64,000 nucleotides of DNA from Alphaproteobacteria bacterium (GTDB taxonomy: Bacteria; Pseudomonadota; Alphaproteobacteria; Rs-D84): positions 1 to 64,000 of the forward strand of contig JAFXPG010000005.1 of NCBI GenBank assembly GCA_017528045.1, written 5' to 3'. Below, piece by piece: positions 26,327 to 34,394 of the stretch. Position 1 is the first letter of the stretch; each line of letters begins with the position of its first letter. The notes below the pieces were generated by a model. It was not told where the DNA came from, made no database searches, and worked only from the letters and a program-made list of their open reading frames with translations. The translations under genes and the position numbers were made by a program.

Positions 26327-26899
26327 TTATTCGTATTCTCTAAGGTTAACTTTTTTCATAAAGTCCCCTAAGCATGGCGCGTTTTTATCTTTTTCTGATA
26401 GAATAGCTTTACTTGCGGGGATTTTCCAATCAACGTTTATTGTTTTATCAAAACAATTCAAACCAAATTCAGCAGGTTTATAATAACCATTATCACATTT
26501 ATAAGCAAAAATAGCATAATCTGACAAAACAGAAAAACCATGTGCTAAATAACGTGGTATAAATAATTGTCTTTGATTTTCCGCAGACAACTCAACTGCA
26601 ACATATTGTCCAAATGTTGGTGAACCTCTGCGTACATCAACTGCAACATCTAATACGGTTCCTGACAAAGCACGAACAAGTTTTGCTTGGCTGTATTTTC
26701 CCAATTGAACGTGCAAACCACGAATTGTTCCATATGCGGACATAGATTGGTTATCTTGAACAAATTTGTTTGTTATACCAATTTCTTTAAATGCTTTTTC
26801 GTTATAAGTTTCCATAAAATAACCACGATCATCACGAAATACATCTGGTTCAATGATAAAAACGCCGTCAATTTTTGTTTGGATTTTTCTAAAAGCCAT
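26327..26899 (-). CDS. rfbC: dTDP-4-dehydrorhamnose 3,5-epimerase
   Basis: Cupin enzyme of dTDP-L-rhamnose synthesis, used for surface polysaccharide. The 190-residue protein has DVFRDDRGYFMETYN, DNQSMSAYGTIRGLHVQ with the catalytic His, AKLVRALSGTVLDVAVDVRRGSPTFG and RYLAHGFSVL. The family normally has a G-V-L-RGLH order; here GTIRGLH. No rfbA, rfbB or rfbD lies in the window, so the pathway genes are scattered or partial. It is a single gene bounded by terminators. Confidence 0.9.
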   Translation of the reverse strand: MAFRKIQTKIDGVFIIEPDVFRDDRGYFMETYNEKAFKEIGITNKFVQDNQSMSAYGTIRGLHVQLGKYSQAKLVRALSGTVLDVAVDVRRGSPTFGQYVAVELSAENQRQLFIPRYLAHGFSVLSDYAIFAYKCDNGYYKPAEFGLNCFDKTINVDWKIPASKAILSEKDKNAPCLGDFMKKVNLREYE

Positions 26900-26954
26900 G
26901 ATAAACTCCTTGTTTTTTCTGGAATTTTAGCTTTTTTATTTGGAAAATCAATAT

Positions 26955-26985
26955 AAAAAACGCACACTAATTTCAGTGTGCGTTT
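26955..26985. terminator. Terminator of the 144-aa gene
   Basis: CGCACACT (26961-26968), loop of 6, AGTGTGCG (26975-26982). An A run at 26955-26960 gives a T tract on the minus strand, so it ends the minus-strand gene at 27003-27437; four T follow on the plus strand. Confidence 0.85.
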
Positions 26986-27002
26986 TCAAAATAAATGTTT
27001 TT

Positions 27003-27437
27003 TTATTTTGTTTTTCCTGCCATTTTTACAGCAGCCATACGAGCAGCTTGTTCTGAAAAATATTGCTGTTCGGCTTTTGTTAATTCAAAACCACCATAAG
27101 CAAGCAAGTTATTCAAAGCAGCCATACGAATAAATTTATCATGCAAATCACTAATAGCTTTCTTTTGTTTAGAATATTGATAATCTAAAATAAATGCATG
27201 ACCAACGGCTTTAGAACCAGTCATATCTGTATGCTTGTGAATTATTTCGGTTATACCGATAGTTGCTAATTTTTGTTGGATTGCTGTGTCATCTGCTACT
27301 AAACCTGTATCAAAATACAATTTGACATAGTTACCATCAAATTCAAAATTCTTTATATGCGCACCCAATTCCGCCATAGTAAATTCTTTAGCGGCTTGTA
27401 CGTATGGTGCAACAGCTTCATTTGTTTTTTCTGCCAT
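27003..27437 (-). CDS. Hypothetical cytoplasmic protein (144 aa)
   Basis: No family recognised. An Ala/Lys-rich soluble protein that starts MAEKTNEAVAPYVQAAKEFT, with an alpha/beta middle (FEFDGNYVKLYFDTGLVADD) and a helical, Ala-rich end (QAARMAAVKMAGKTK). An AAGGA ribosome binding site lies upstream of the ATG and a good terminator follows the stop. Codon use is like that of the housekeeping genes here. Confidence 0.7.
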   Translation of the reverse strand: MAEKTNEAVAPYVQAAKEFTMAELGAHIKNFEFDGNYVKLYFDTGLVADDTAIQQKLATIGITEIIHKHTDMTGSKAVGHAFILDYQYSKQKKAISDLHDKFIRMAALNNLLAYGGFELTKAEQQYFSEQAARMAAVKMAGKTK

Positions 27438-27470
27438 TTGTAAAATCCTTTTTTGTATGCGTGTATTTTA

Positions 27471-27659
27471 TCATAAAAATAGGCTTTTTTCAATATAAAT
27501 ATAGCCTGTGCATAAAAAACACAGGCTGTTTAATTTTAAATATAATAGGACGATGTTCGGCATATCTAATAAAACAGCATCACGAATTATACGAGCAAAA
27601 GCTTCACCGTTTTGCTTTTTTAATTGTTTATAAACTTGGGTTGTATCTATTTCTGTCAT
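27471..27659 (-). CDS. Small ORF, possibly a truncated gene (62 aa)
   Basis: The first 37 residues (MTEIDTTQVYKQLKKQNGEA, then FARIIRDAVLLDMPNIV) look like an ordinary soluble helical protein, but the rest turns hydrophobic and irregular (LNSLCFLCTGYIYIEKSLFL). An inverted repeat AGCCTGTG/CACAGGCT (27504-27530) lies inside that second part and looks like a terminator. The reading frame through the hairpin suggests a gene that lost its true 3' end. It may equally be a real 62-residue protein. Confidence 0.4.
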   Translation of the reverse strand: MTEIDTTQVYKQLKKQNGEAFARIIRDAVLLDMPNIVLLYLKLNSLCFLCTGYIYIEKSLFL

Positions 27660-27762
27660 GTTCGTTTAAATCATATCACAAAAGATTTTGTGTTTATATT
27701 GTTTTTTATAAAAATTAGCAATGCAGGGCAACATACATAAGCAATTTTAAAACATTATAATA

Positions 27763-27791
27763 TTGACAAATATGTATTTTTGTGTTATAAA
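27763..27791 (+). promoter_or_regulatory. Promoter with near-leaderless start for the radical SAM gene
   Basis: TTGACA (27763-27768), 17-nt spacer, TATAAA (27786-27791). The expected transcript start is about 27798, only 3-4 nt before the ATG at 27802. The TTG of the -35 box is in frame and could be mistaken for a start codon. Confidence 0.75.
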
Positions 27792-27801
27792 TATAGCAGC
27801 T

Positions 27802-28644
27802 ATGAGACAAGAACTTGCAATCAGTTTTAAAATAACAAATTGGTGTAATTTAAATTGCGCCCACTGTTGTGAATGCAGTAATTGTCATTGTGCGCCAAAT
27901 TTTATGCCGTTGGAAAAATTTGATAATTATTTGTCAGAATCCAGAACTTTGCCATTTATTCCAAATGAATTGTTTTGTATAGGTGGTGGTGAAGCAATGG
28001 CACCGTATATGCATAAAAATCCAAACTATATTCCATGTGCATTGGATTTGGTTTATTCTTATAAATATGTGCCAACTATAAAAACCAATGGCACATGGGG
28101 CCAAGATGAAACGTTGCGAAAGAAGATTTTATCTGATATTAGCGCAAAGGCATATAAATATGAAAAATTGGTAACATTGGATATTTCGGTAGATGAATTT
28201 CATAATAACTTGGATGGTGTTGCAAAGATTATTCGTGATATAATGGGATCATCAGAATTATGCTATGCAATAAGATTTTGTTTGGTTGGTTTTAATACAT
28301 CTGGATCTATAAAAGCATTAAATTGTTTACAGCAGAAATTACAAGAATCAGGTTTTAATATTCAGAAAACACTTGCCAATGATTGGATGATAGATGCACC
28401 AAATGCTGATTGTGGTATATATGTATGTAATGATTACACATCGAATATATATGATCTGGGTCGTGCAAAACAAACCAAGGTTTATAATTGTGAATATGGG
28501 ACAGGTCTTATAAAAACAACAGATTGTTTACAGATAGACAACGAAGATAACGCGATTTTAAATTATCTTTATCGGGAAAAAATCAATAAAAGACCATTAA
28601 ACGAAGTTTTTAATTCTTTGATGCAACAACAAGAACACAGATAA
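27802..28644 (+). CDS. Radical SAM protein of unknown function
   Basis: A 280-residue radical SAM enzyme. The iron-sulfur site is C15-x3-C19-x2-C22 (NWCNLNCAHCC), followed closely by three more cysteines (ECSNCHC) of unknown role. The SAM-binding GGGEAM and the later TNGTW and LDISVDEFH segments are typical of the family. No SPASM or C-terminal cluster domain is present. The stop overlaps the start of the next gene (TAATG), so the two are translated together. No precursor peptide is visible beside it. Substrate unknown. Confidence 0.8.
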   Translation: MRQELAISFKITNWCNLNCAHCCECSNCHCAPNFMPLEKFDNYLSESRTLPFIPNELFCIGGGEAMAPYMHKNPNYIPCALDLVYSYKYVPTIKTNGTWGQDETLRKKILSDISAKAYKYEKLVTLDISVDEFHNNLDGVAKIIRDIMGSSELCYAIRFCLVGFNTSGSIKALNCLQQKLQESGFNIQKTLANDWMIDAPNADCGIYVCNDYTSNIYDLGRAKQTKVYNCEYGTGLIKTTDCLQIDNEDNAILNYLYREKINKRPLNEVFNSLMQQQEHR

Positions 28645-29879
28645 TGAATGAATTTGAAGAAATTTTTTATGAATGCGAAGATATAAGTACACAAGATATG
28701 TGCTATTATTTATCGACAGAAGAATCAGAAATACATATTGGATGGCGTCCAACAATCGATTGTGAAATTGGACGAATTTCAAAATTATCAGAAGTCTTTC
28801 TTGAATGGTATTTGTTTGAATCTGATACAGAAAAAAACATCAAAACCTTTCTTGAATCCGAAGGTTTATCTGACGTGTTTACCGAAACACAATTTATGGA
28901 TTTAATGTGTGGCAAAGCATATCTTGACAATGTTTTATTACAATTTGTTGCATTAAAATTACCGTTTTTTTTGACAGTGGGCAGATTGTGTCGTTTAAAT
29001 TCGTGTGTAAAAAATGGATATTTAATCAAAGGCGACTATCAAACTGTAATTGCTAAAATACAAAAATTAAGAATAGAACAAGCACAACAAGAAAAAGAAA
29101 GAGAAAAAGAGTCTTACAGACAATATCGTGAAACACATCATGACCAAATAATAGAGTATGATAGACAAAGATATAAAAGACGTCGCCAACAAGTGCTGGC
29201 TCAGAAAAAAATATATTATGCGGCAAACAGGGAAATAATCGCAGAAAAAACTAAAATATATCGAGAAGCACATCAAGATGAAATTAAAAAAAGAAAAAAA
29301 CAATATGAAATTGCGCATAAAGAAGAAATAAGAGAACAACGCAAAAAATATCGTGCAGCCAGAAAAGCGGAAATTCGTGAAAAAAATAAAAAATGGCGTG
29401 CAGAACATCCTGAATATGACAAACAACGCGCACAAAGACCGCAACGAAAAAAATATATGAAAGAATATCATAAAAGATATACTGAGAAAAATCTTGAAGC
29501 TGTACAAAAACGAAAAAGGGCTTGGTACGAAGCAAACAAAGAACGTCTTGTTGAACAAGACAAACAACGTCGTCAAAAATTAAAACAACAAACAGAAATG
29601 GCTCAAAAGATTTGTGCGGCATATGTGTTTTTATTACAGCTTAGAAAAACAGATAAAGCACAATATCAAATGCTTTACAGACCACAACAAAATCCTTTGA
29701 TTGAAATGTTGCGTCTTTGTCCAGCATTACAGAACATGGATGCGTCTTTGTGTCCGTTATGTAATTCTGAAAGTTGGCAGTCTGTTGATACATGTTGTAA
29801 TCCGAAAGTGTTGGCATTGCCAGGGGCAGCTGATAAGCTGAAATACATTGCAAACGAATTAAAACAAAACAAACGCTAA
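28644..29879 (+). CDS. Repeat-rich basic protein coupled to the radical SAM gene
   Basis: A 411-residue protein of unknown function. Residues 1-150 form an acidic, hydrophobic domain. Residues about 150-330 are a run of degenerate repeats of some 14-16 residues with the pattern aromatic-x3-(H/N)-x2-(E/Q)-(I/E) and many Lys/Arg (KIYREAHQDEIKKRKKQYE, AHKEEIREQRKKYRAA), which I have seen in phage and plasmid proteins. The C-terminal part has CPLCNSE and CC, a likely zinc site. The whole has a strong basic charge. It may bind nucleic acid (inference). Start overlaps the upstream stop. Confidence 0.65.
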   Translation: MNEFEEIFYECEDISTQDMCYYLSTEESEIHIGWRPTIDCEIGRISKLSEVFLEWYLFESDTEKNIKTFLESEGLSDVFTETQFMDLMCGKAYLDNVLLQFVALKLPFFLTVGRLCRLNSCVKNGYLIKGDYQTVIAKIQKLRIEQAQQEKEREKESYRQYRETHHDQIIEYDRQRYKRRRQQVLAQKKIYYAANREIIAEKTKIYREAHQDEIKKRKKQYEIAHKEEIREQRKKYRAARKAEIREKNKKWRAEHPEYDKQRAQRPQRKKYMKEYHKRYTEKNLEAVQKRKRAWYEANKERLVEQDKQRRQKLKQQTEMAQKICAAYVFLLQLRKTDKAQYQMLYRPQQNPLIEMLRLCPALQNMDASLCPLCNSESWQSVDTCCNPKVLALPGAADKLKYIANELKQNKR

Positions 29880-30011
29880 ATAGTTGGTTCTATTTTTATT
29901 TAAGTGGAATATTTATCTGTGGCGTTCTGTCCATAAAATAGATTCTGGAATTATATATTGTTGTAAGATTTTTTTGATATGATACAATTCTCACTATGAA
30001 AGGAGTTTTTT

Positions 30012-30566
30012 ATGACCACAAAAAATATTACTGATATTGATACAGAATTAAACATTGCGTGGTTAAATTGGCGCCAAGAAATACAAATATATTGGCAACG
30101 AGCTCTATATTTTTTTGGTTTCATAAGTATTATTGGAGCAGGGTATTTAAAAATAAAAACTATGACCCCAAGTAATCCGATAATTTCGTTATTATTTAGT
30201 ATGTTGTTTACATTTTTGGCTTTTTGTTGGTATTTATCAAATCGTGGTTCTAAATTTTGGCAAGAAAATTGGGAACTGCATATAAAAGAATTAGAGTCTT
30301 TAAGAAAATATTCTTTAACGGATGTATTAAGCAAAAAAATAGATAATAAAAAAATATTAAGTTCTTATCCTTTTTCACCATATAAAACTAATACTTTAAT
30401 AAGTTTAACAGTATTCGTTTTCAGTTTGGTGTGTATGATTTGCGAAGTATTATCATTATTTGATCTTGGTAAAGATACAAATAAATGGATTTTGTTGATT
30501 ACTGTGTTGTTCTTGTTGTTTATTATAAGAATACCGAATATGGTTAAATTTAGAAAATTTAAATAA
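30012..30566 (+). CDS. RipA/8xMP-like membrane protein
   Basis: A 184-residue protein with four hydrophobic segments (about 31-48, 57-78, 129-150, 156-172). The N-terminal LNWRQEIQIYWQRALYFFGF and the block NRGSKFWQENWELHIKELES match my memory of the 'RipA family octameric membrane protein' group (8xMP). AAAGGAG lies before the ATG. Function of the group is not established to my knowledge. It is followed by a terminator and then by repeat sequence. Confidence 0.6.
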   Translation: MTTKNITDIDTELNIAWLNWRQEIQIYWQRALYFFGFISIIGAGYLKIKTMTPSNPIISLLFSMLFTFLAFCWYLSNRGSKFWQENWELHIKELESLRKYSLTDVLSKKIDNKKILSSYPFSPYKTNTLISLTVFVFSLVCMICEVLSLFDLGKDTNKWILLITVLFLLFIIRIPNMVKFRKFK

Positions 30567-30570
30567 AAAA

Positions 30571-30593
30571 AACCGCTCTTAGTGGCGGTTTTA
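30571..30593 (+). terminator. Terminator after the 8xMP-like gene
   Basis: AACCGC (30571-30576), 8-nt loop, GCGGTT (30585-30590), then TT. Weak T tract; the stem sits at the head of a repeat module also seen at 32829, 34928 and 37212. Confidence 0.65.
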
Positions 30594-30623
30594 AATTTTG
30601 TGGTCGTGCAGGGATGTCGGTTT

Positions 30624-30788
30624 TCGAACTGATATTATTAAGATTGGACGGGATATTGAAGGTGTAAAACGAATATTAAATGTTGAAATTTTTGAAACCA
30701 TTTTTTAAAATAAGAATATAGTCAAAAAGGGAGTAAATATGAAAAAAATAATGATATTGTGCCTTGGAATTGGTTTGTTTATTGAAAA
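30624..30788 (+). repeat. 165-bp direct repeat, copy 1
   Basis: Matches 34981-35145 over 165 bp with two mismatches seen by eye (GAAACCATT/GAAACAATT and ATAAGAATA/ATAAAAATA). It covers a leader, a ribosome binding site (AAAAAGGGAG) and the first 16 codons of a small secreted-protein gene. The 36-nt stretch just upstream looks like a degenerate tRNA 3' end. Confidence 0.93.
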
Positions 30789-30792
30789 ATAA
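30739..30792 (+). pseudogene. Truncated copy of the small secreted-protein gene
   Basis: Sixteen codons identical in product to the start of the gene at 35096 (MKKIMILCLGIGLFIE), then Lys and a stop. Only the signal peptide remains, so this is a broken copy created by the 165-bp duplication. From 30793 to about 30930 I see no gene. Confidence 0.85.
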
Positions 30793-30935
30793 CAGCTAAC
30801 ATCTTTTCCAGTGTTTTTCCTGCACAAATAATATACGATATCATAAAATAAAACAATATTTTTATAAATGTAAATATTTGTGTGTGCTTGAGAAATTATA
30901 GAGATTTGTAATTAGATTGATTTCTTTTTAACAGT

Positions 30936-30976
30936 TTGAACAGCACTTAAAAATATGATATAATTCAACAGTGCTG
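30936..30976 (+). promoter_or_regulatory. Promoter with flanking inverted repeat
   Basis: TTGAAC (30936-30941), 17-nt spacer, TATAAT (30959-30964). CAGCACT (30941-30947) and AGTGCTG (30970-30976) form a 7-bp inverted repeat around the -10, which could be an operator. GGAGG follows before the ATG at 30991. Confidence 0.55.
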
Positions 30977-30990
30977 GAGGGAATTTAACC

Positions 30991-31740
30991 ATGAAAAAAA
31001 TTATTTTTTGTATGTTTGTATCGTTTTTGTGTTTATGTAATGCTGGTGCAGCAACCCAGATAAAATGTCCAGCAGGATTTTTTTGTGCTTCCAATGGAGT
31101 ATACACTCCTTATGGAGGAGGTATACAATCATACCAAAAAGGGGCTGCAGAACAGGTTACTCCTAGTTGGGGTGATTGGAGTGAAGAACTATTTTGTTCG
31201 TCTTGTAAAAAAAGTAGGTCTGGCTGTTCTTATTGTGCAGATGATTATGACGAAGCATGGGTTTCAACGTGGTTTGGTTTTTACTTAATAAAAAATGGTG
31301 AAGTTACACATCATACATCTGGAAATTCTCCAGCTAGAGGGGCTTTCCCTTGTCCTGGTACGTATCCTTCTTCTGCTGAGGGGGCAACTTCTGTATTTGA
31401 ATGCTATAAAGTTGTTGGTAATGGTCAAAAAGAATATTATAAAGCACCAGTAAATACACAAACAAATTATTCTGGAAGTTGTGATATTGCTGATTTACAG
31501 GCTTTATTTGAAAATTTACAATCAGCATTGAATAATGCAAATAAATTAGCACAAGATTTACAAAATGCATTGAATAAAGCGCAATCTCAATCTTTGGTAA
31601 AATCTTCTAAGTTAGAATTGACAAAAAATATTTCAGAAGATAAAAAATCTTTTCAATCAGGTAAAAATTTGCGTTCAGGTTCCGCACGTTTAAATAATGA
31701 TATAGAAACGGCAAAAGCAATGATAAAAGCGGGTATATAA
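30991..31740 (+). CDS. Secreted Cys-rich protein with coiled-coil tail
   Basis: A 249-residue exported protein with signal peptide MKKIIFCMFVSFLCLCNAGA. The mature part begins with CPAGFFC and contains CSSC, CSYC and a CPGTYPSSAEGA segment, which resemble the short Cys modules of GCC2/GCC3 or EGF-like surface proteins. Residues about 165-205 are a Leu/Asn/Gln-rich coiled coil (LQSALNNANKLAQDLQNALN). Unknown function; probably surface or periplasmic. It lies inside the segment bounded by the 165-bp repeats. Confidence 0.75.
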   Translation: MKKIIFCMFVSFLCLCNAGAATQIKCPAGFFCASNGVYTPYGGGIQSYQKGAAEQVTPSWGDWSEELFCSSCKKSRSGCSYCADDYDEAWVSTWFGFYLIKNGEVTHHTSGNSPARGAFPCPGTYPSSAEGATSVFECYKVVGNGQKEYYKAPVNTQTNYSGSCDIADLQALFENLQSALNNANKLAQDLQNALNKAQSQSLVKSSKLELTKNISEDKKSFQSGKNLRSGSARLNNDIETAKAMIKAGI

Positions 31741-31742
31741 AA

Positions 31743-31766
31743 AAACGCCATTTAGTGGCGTTTTTT
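31743..31766 (+). terminator. Terminator after the secreted Cys-rich gene
   Basis: AAACGCCA (31743-31750), loop TTTAG, TGGCGTTT (31756-31763), then TTT. Confidence 0.9.
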
Positions 31767-31867
31767 ATGTTTATTGATAAAAAGCCTGTTTTTCGTGTTT
31801 TGTATGATTTATATTGCAAAGTTATATGCATGTATTAGAATTTGCGTAAAAAGTAAAAGGATTTTTT

Positions 31868-32230
31868 ATGGCAAAAACGTTAAACCAGACACCTTTTAAT
31901 ATATCTATTAAAAAATCTATAATAAGTGCTGTTAAGAAAGGTTTAGTAATTCAAACCCTGGATGGGCCGGCTGTTGAAGATTATGTTCTATTTGATGTAA
32001 AGACAAAAAAACAAGTTCTAAGATTGCGTGAAAATTATGCAACAGTATTTTCTTCTATAGTTTTTAGCGAAGATAATTATTATATGACAAAAGATGCATA
32101 TAGTATGGTTAATGGTGTTCTTAATCTACAGAAAAACGCACAATCTCCGGATGATGCTCATTATATTCCTGAATTAGATTTTAAAGATATTTATACTTTA
32201 ATGAAAAGTGTTGCAGTAAAGGTAAGATAA
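31868..32230 (+). CDS. Hypothetical protein (120 aa)
   Basis: No family recognised. Soluble, mixed alpha/beta, without signal peptide: ISAVKKGLVIQTLDGPAVED, then VLFDVKTKKQVLRLRENYAT. AAAAGGA precedes the ATG. It is followed after 10 nt by a NlpC/P60-like gene, so the two probably form one transcript within the repeat-bounded segment. Confidence 0.65.
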   Translation: MAKTLNQTPFNISIKKSIISAVKKGLVIQTLDGPAVEDYVLFDVKTKKQVLRLRENYATVFSSIVFSEDNYYMTKDAYSMVNGVLNLQKNAQSPDDAHYIPELDFKDIYTLMKSVAVKVR

Positions 32231-32240
32231 AACAAAAAAC

Positions 32241-32807
32241 ATGCAAGCTGTAATAGATTTTTTTAAACAATTATTTACAAAAGATTTTAATTCTGAATAT
32301 AACCATTCAAATTACATAGATGTTGTTGATGGTAAAGAATTTTTTCATTTTGATTGCAGCGGCTTTGTATATTGGTGTTTATTACAAATGGGTTATAAAC
32401 GTTCTTTGGTTGAATTAAGAAGTTTTCTGAAAGAACATAACTTTATAAAGATAAACAGATTCTTTTGTAAAGATTTTAAATTTATTCATGAACATAAAAA
32501 CAGTTTTAAATATTGGAATTTTGTAGATAAACCAATAGCTGGATGTGTTATGGTGGTTGTTTTTCCTGATGAAAACGGGCATTGTATGTTTGTTGATAAA
32601 CTTATAAATATAGATAAAGATAAAATGTGTTTGCATATAATTGATTCCACTCGTTATTTACATAAAAACGATACCAGAAGAAACTCAGGAATAGGGTTGG
32701 GAGAGATAGAAATTATTCATAAAAATAATGAATGGTTTTACAATTCAAATAATAAAGAATTACCTGTCAGAAAAGCAGAAATATATTTTGTTTGTCCAAT
32801 AAAATAA
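32241..32807 (+). CDS. NlpC/P60-like cysteine hydrolase
   Basis: A 188-residue protein with FDCSGFVYWCL (Cys39), the hallmark of NlpC/P60 peptidoglycan peptidases, and ENGHCMFVDK (His114) in the place of the catalytic His; Asp135 in IIDSTRY may be the third residue. There is no signal peptide, so it is either cytoplasmic or exported by another route, as for phage cell-wall enzymes or effectors. It lies in the repeat-bounded segment. Activity on peptidoglycan is inference. Confidence 0.7.
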   Translation: MQAVIDFFKQLFTKDFNSEYNHSNYIDVVDGKEFFHFDCSGFVYWCLLQMGYKRSLVELRSFLKEHNFIKINRFFCKDFKFIHEHKNSFKYWNFVDKPIAGCVMVVVFPDENGHCMFVDKLINIDKDKMCLHIIDSTRYLHKNDTRRNSGIGLGEIEIIHKNNEWFYNSNNKELPVRKAEIYFVCPIK

Positions 32808-32860
32808 ATAGACATAATAAAAATACAAAACCGCCCCTTAATGTAACAGTTTTGAATTTT

Positions 32861-32930
32861 GTGGTCGTGCTGGGATGACGGTTTGCGAACTGAAATTATA
32901 CAGATTGGAAGAGAGATTAAGAACGATTGA
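32861..32930 (+). repeat. Diverged copy of the repeat leader
   Basis: GTGGTCGTGCTGGGATGACG and the following GCGAACTGAAATTATACAGA align with 30600-30670 with scattered changes. It lacks the 3' part of the 165-bp unit. A decayed terminator-like stretch (ACCGCCCCTTAATG) lies just upstream. Confidence 0.65.
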
Positions 32931-32992
32931 ATAAGTAAATTTTTGATAAATTCATACTTTTGTGCTATAATTTACAATCAAAGGGGTGTTTT

Positions 32993-34363
32993 ATGAGCAA
33001 AAAAGAACAATTAAAAAACGGACAAAGAAAATTGATTTCTATGTATCAAGAAACACAAAAAGACAAAACAACAAAAATGTCTGGTTGGGTTTGTGTCCAT
33101 GCAACGAAATATATGCCTCAAAAAAATAAAGACGGAAATTATTTTATACAAACTACTGCGATGGCCACAGATTATGAAATACCGCGTTCAACAGTTCATG
33201 TCGCGTTAAACCATATTGTGTATTCTCATATGTCTGGTAATTGGGATGAAATGCCATTTATCATATTGGCCCCATATGTAGAAACCGTAGAATTTAACGG
33301 CAATCCGACAATGGTTCAAACACAAGATACTTATTTTACACCAAATCCGGACACAGGTTTAGTTTTACCAAAAAATACTTTTATTGTAAAAGCAGATAAA
33401 AACGCCAAAGAACTTTTTAATATTGGCGACCATGTTTCGACATATAAAGTTGGAAATTATACACCAGAAGAAACCGAAGAAATTTTACAAATCGCCGCCC
33501 ATAACAATGAATTCGAATATGAACTTTATAATTATAACAGGTATTCTCGTGGGGAATTAAAAAATGGACCTGAAAAGGCCAACATCCCCGAATTCAACGA
33601 AGAAAAAGACAAAGATGCCTATGTGCATGATTATTGTGAAAAACAAAAAAACGCGATTTTAACGCAAATTTTACGCCGATCGGTTGTCGCTATAACCATG
33701 AATAAAATGGGATACAATTATGGCACAGTAAACGATTTCGGCGCTGCTGAAATTGCAACGGCATCCGGCTTGCAATCTAATAGCGGCAAATTAGCACACA
33801 GTTGTTCATTGGAAAAAACGATAGAATCAAACGGTTTTTTGTTAAGTCAATTACCACATTTATTAAGATCTAATAATTTTGAAAATATATACAGTTGGTT
33901 AATACACGACAAACAAGGAGTACCTTTTGGCGAAGACACTATGCATCCGGAAATTGTGAAAAAATTCATAATAAACCATATATTACAAGACAAGATGCCA
34001 GATTTTTATGATATGTATACGGAATTATTTGAAGATTATAAAGAAAGATTAAAAGGACACGCCAAAGCTATGCAGTTATCGAAACCAGGATACGAAATTA
34101 AAATATATGGTTCTTTGAAAGAATACAATCCTTATTTGGATACGGTTGTACGTCGCAGTGCCGACAGAATGAACCAAGAATATAAAACGGCATTTGAAAA
34201 ATTAAAACAAAACCCAGAATTTAATAAATTCAAAGAACATTTAAGTAAATTTAATTCGGGTTTAATCTGTGAGATAGGAAGGGGTTTAGAAATCGATCTA
34301 AGCGACCTTACCCCAGAAGCAATGGCGTTGTTAGGATTGACTAACAACCAAAATGGTTTATAA
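32993..34363 (+). CDS. Large hypothetical protein (456 aa)
   Basis: No family recognised. A soluble protein without signal or membrane segments. Notable blocks are PRSTVHVALNHIVYSHMSGN (residues about 63-82), FIILAPYVETVEF, an Asp/Glu/Lys-rich middle with HDYCEKQKNAILTQILRR and a helical C-terminus. A TTGATA-like box and TATAAT (32966-32971) give a promoter, and AAAGGGG precedes the ATG at 32993. It uses more C-ending codons (GGC, GCC, ATC) than its neighbours, which hints at transfer. It may be an effector or phage-derived protein, but nothing proves this. Confidence 0.6.
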   Translation: MSKKEQLKNGQRKLISMYQETQKDKTTKMSGWVCVHATKYMPQKNKDGNYFIQTTAMATDYEIPRSTVHVALNHIVYSHMSGNWDEMPFIILAPYVETVEFNGNPTMVQTQDTYFTPNPDTGLVLPKNTFIVKADKNAKELFNIGDHVSTYKVGNYTPEETEEILQIAAHNNEFEYELYNYNRYSRGELKNGPEKANIPEFNEEKDKDAYVHDYCEKQKNAILTQILRRSVVAITMNKMGYNYGTVNDFGAAEIATASGLQSNSGKLAHSCSLEKTIESNGFLLSQLPHLLRSNNFENIYSWLIHDKQGVPFGEDTMHPEIVKKFIINHILQDKMPDFYDMYTELFEDYKERLKGHAKAMQLSKPGYEIKIYGSLKEYNPYLDTVVRRSADRMNQEYKTAFEKLKQNPEFNKFKEHLSKFNSGLICEIGRGLEIDLSDLTPEAMALLGLTNNQNGL

Positions 34364-34369
34364 AAACAA

Positions 34370-34389
34370 AACCGCCATTAATGGCGGTT
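34370..34389. terminator. Bidirectional terminator
   Basis: AACCGCCATTAATGGCGGTT, identical in its core 16 nt to the terminator at 19270-19285. It serves the 456-aa gene and the convergent ATP-binding gene. Confidence 0.9.
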
Positions 34390-34394
34390 TTATT

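Noticed and set aside
27763..27801. TTG start for the radical SAM gene
   Set aside because: The TTG is part of the -35 box TTGACA; the RNA cannot start upstream of it from this promoter, so ATG 27802 is the better start.
29067..29576. Long open frame on the minus strand, very rich in Phe and Leu
   Set aside because: It lies antisense to the Lys/Arg-rich repeats of the gene at 28644 and its composition is the expected mirror of those codons; no ribosome binding site.
30600..30640. tRNA gene
   Set aside because: Only a T-arm-like and CCA-like piece on the minus strand can be seen; no anticodon arm, and spacing between T-arm and acceptor is wrong.
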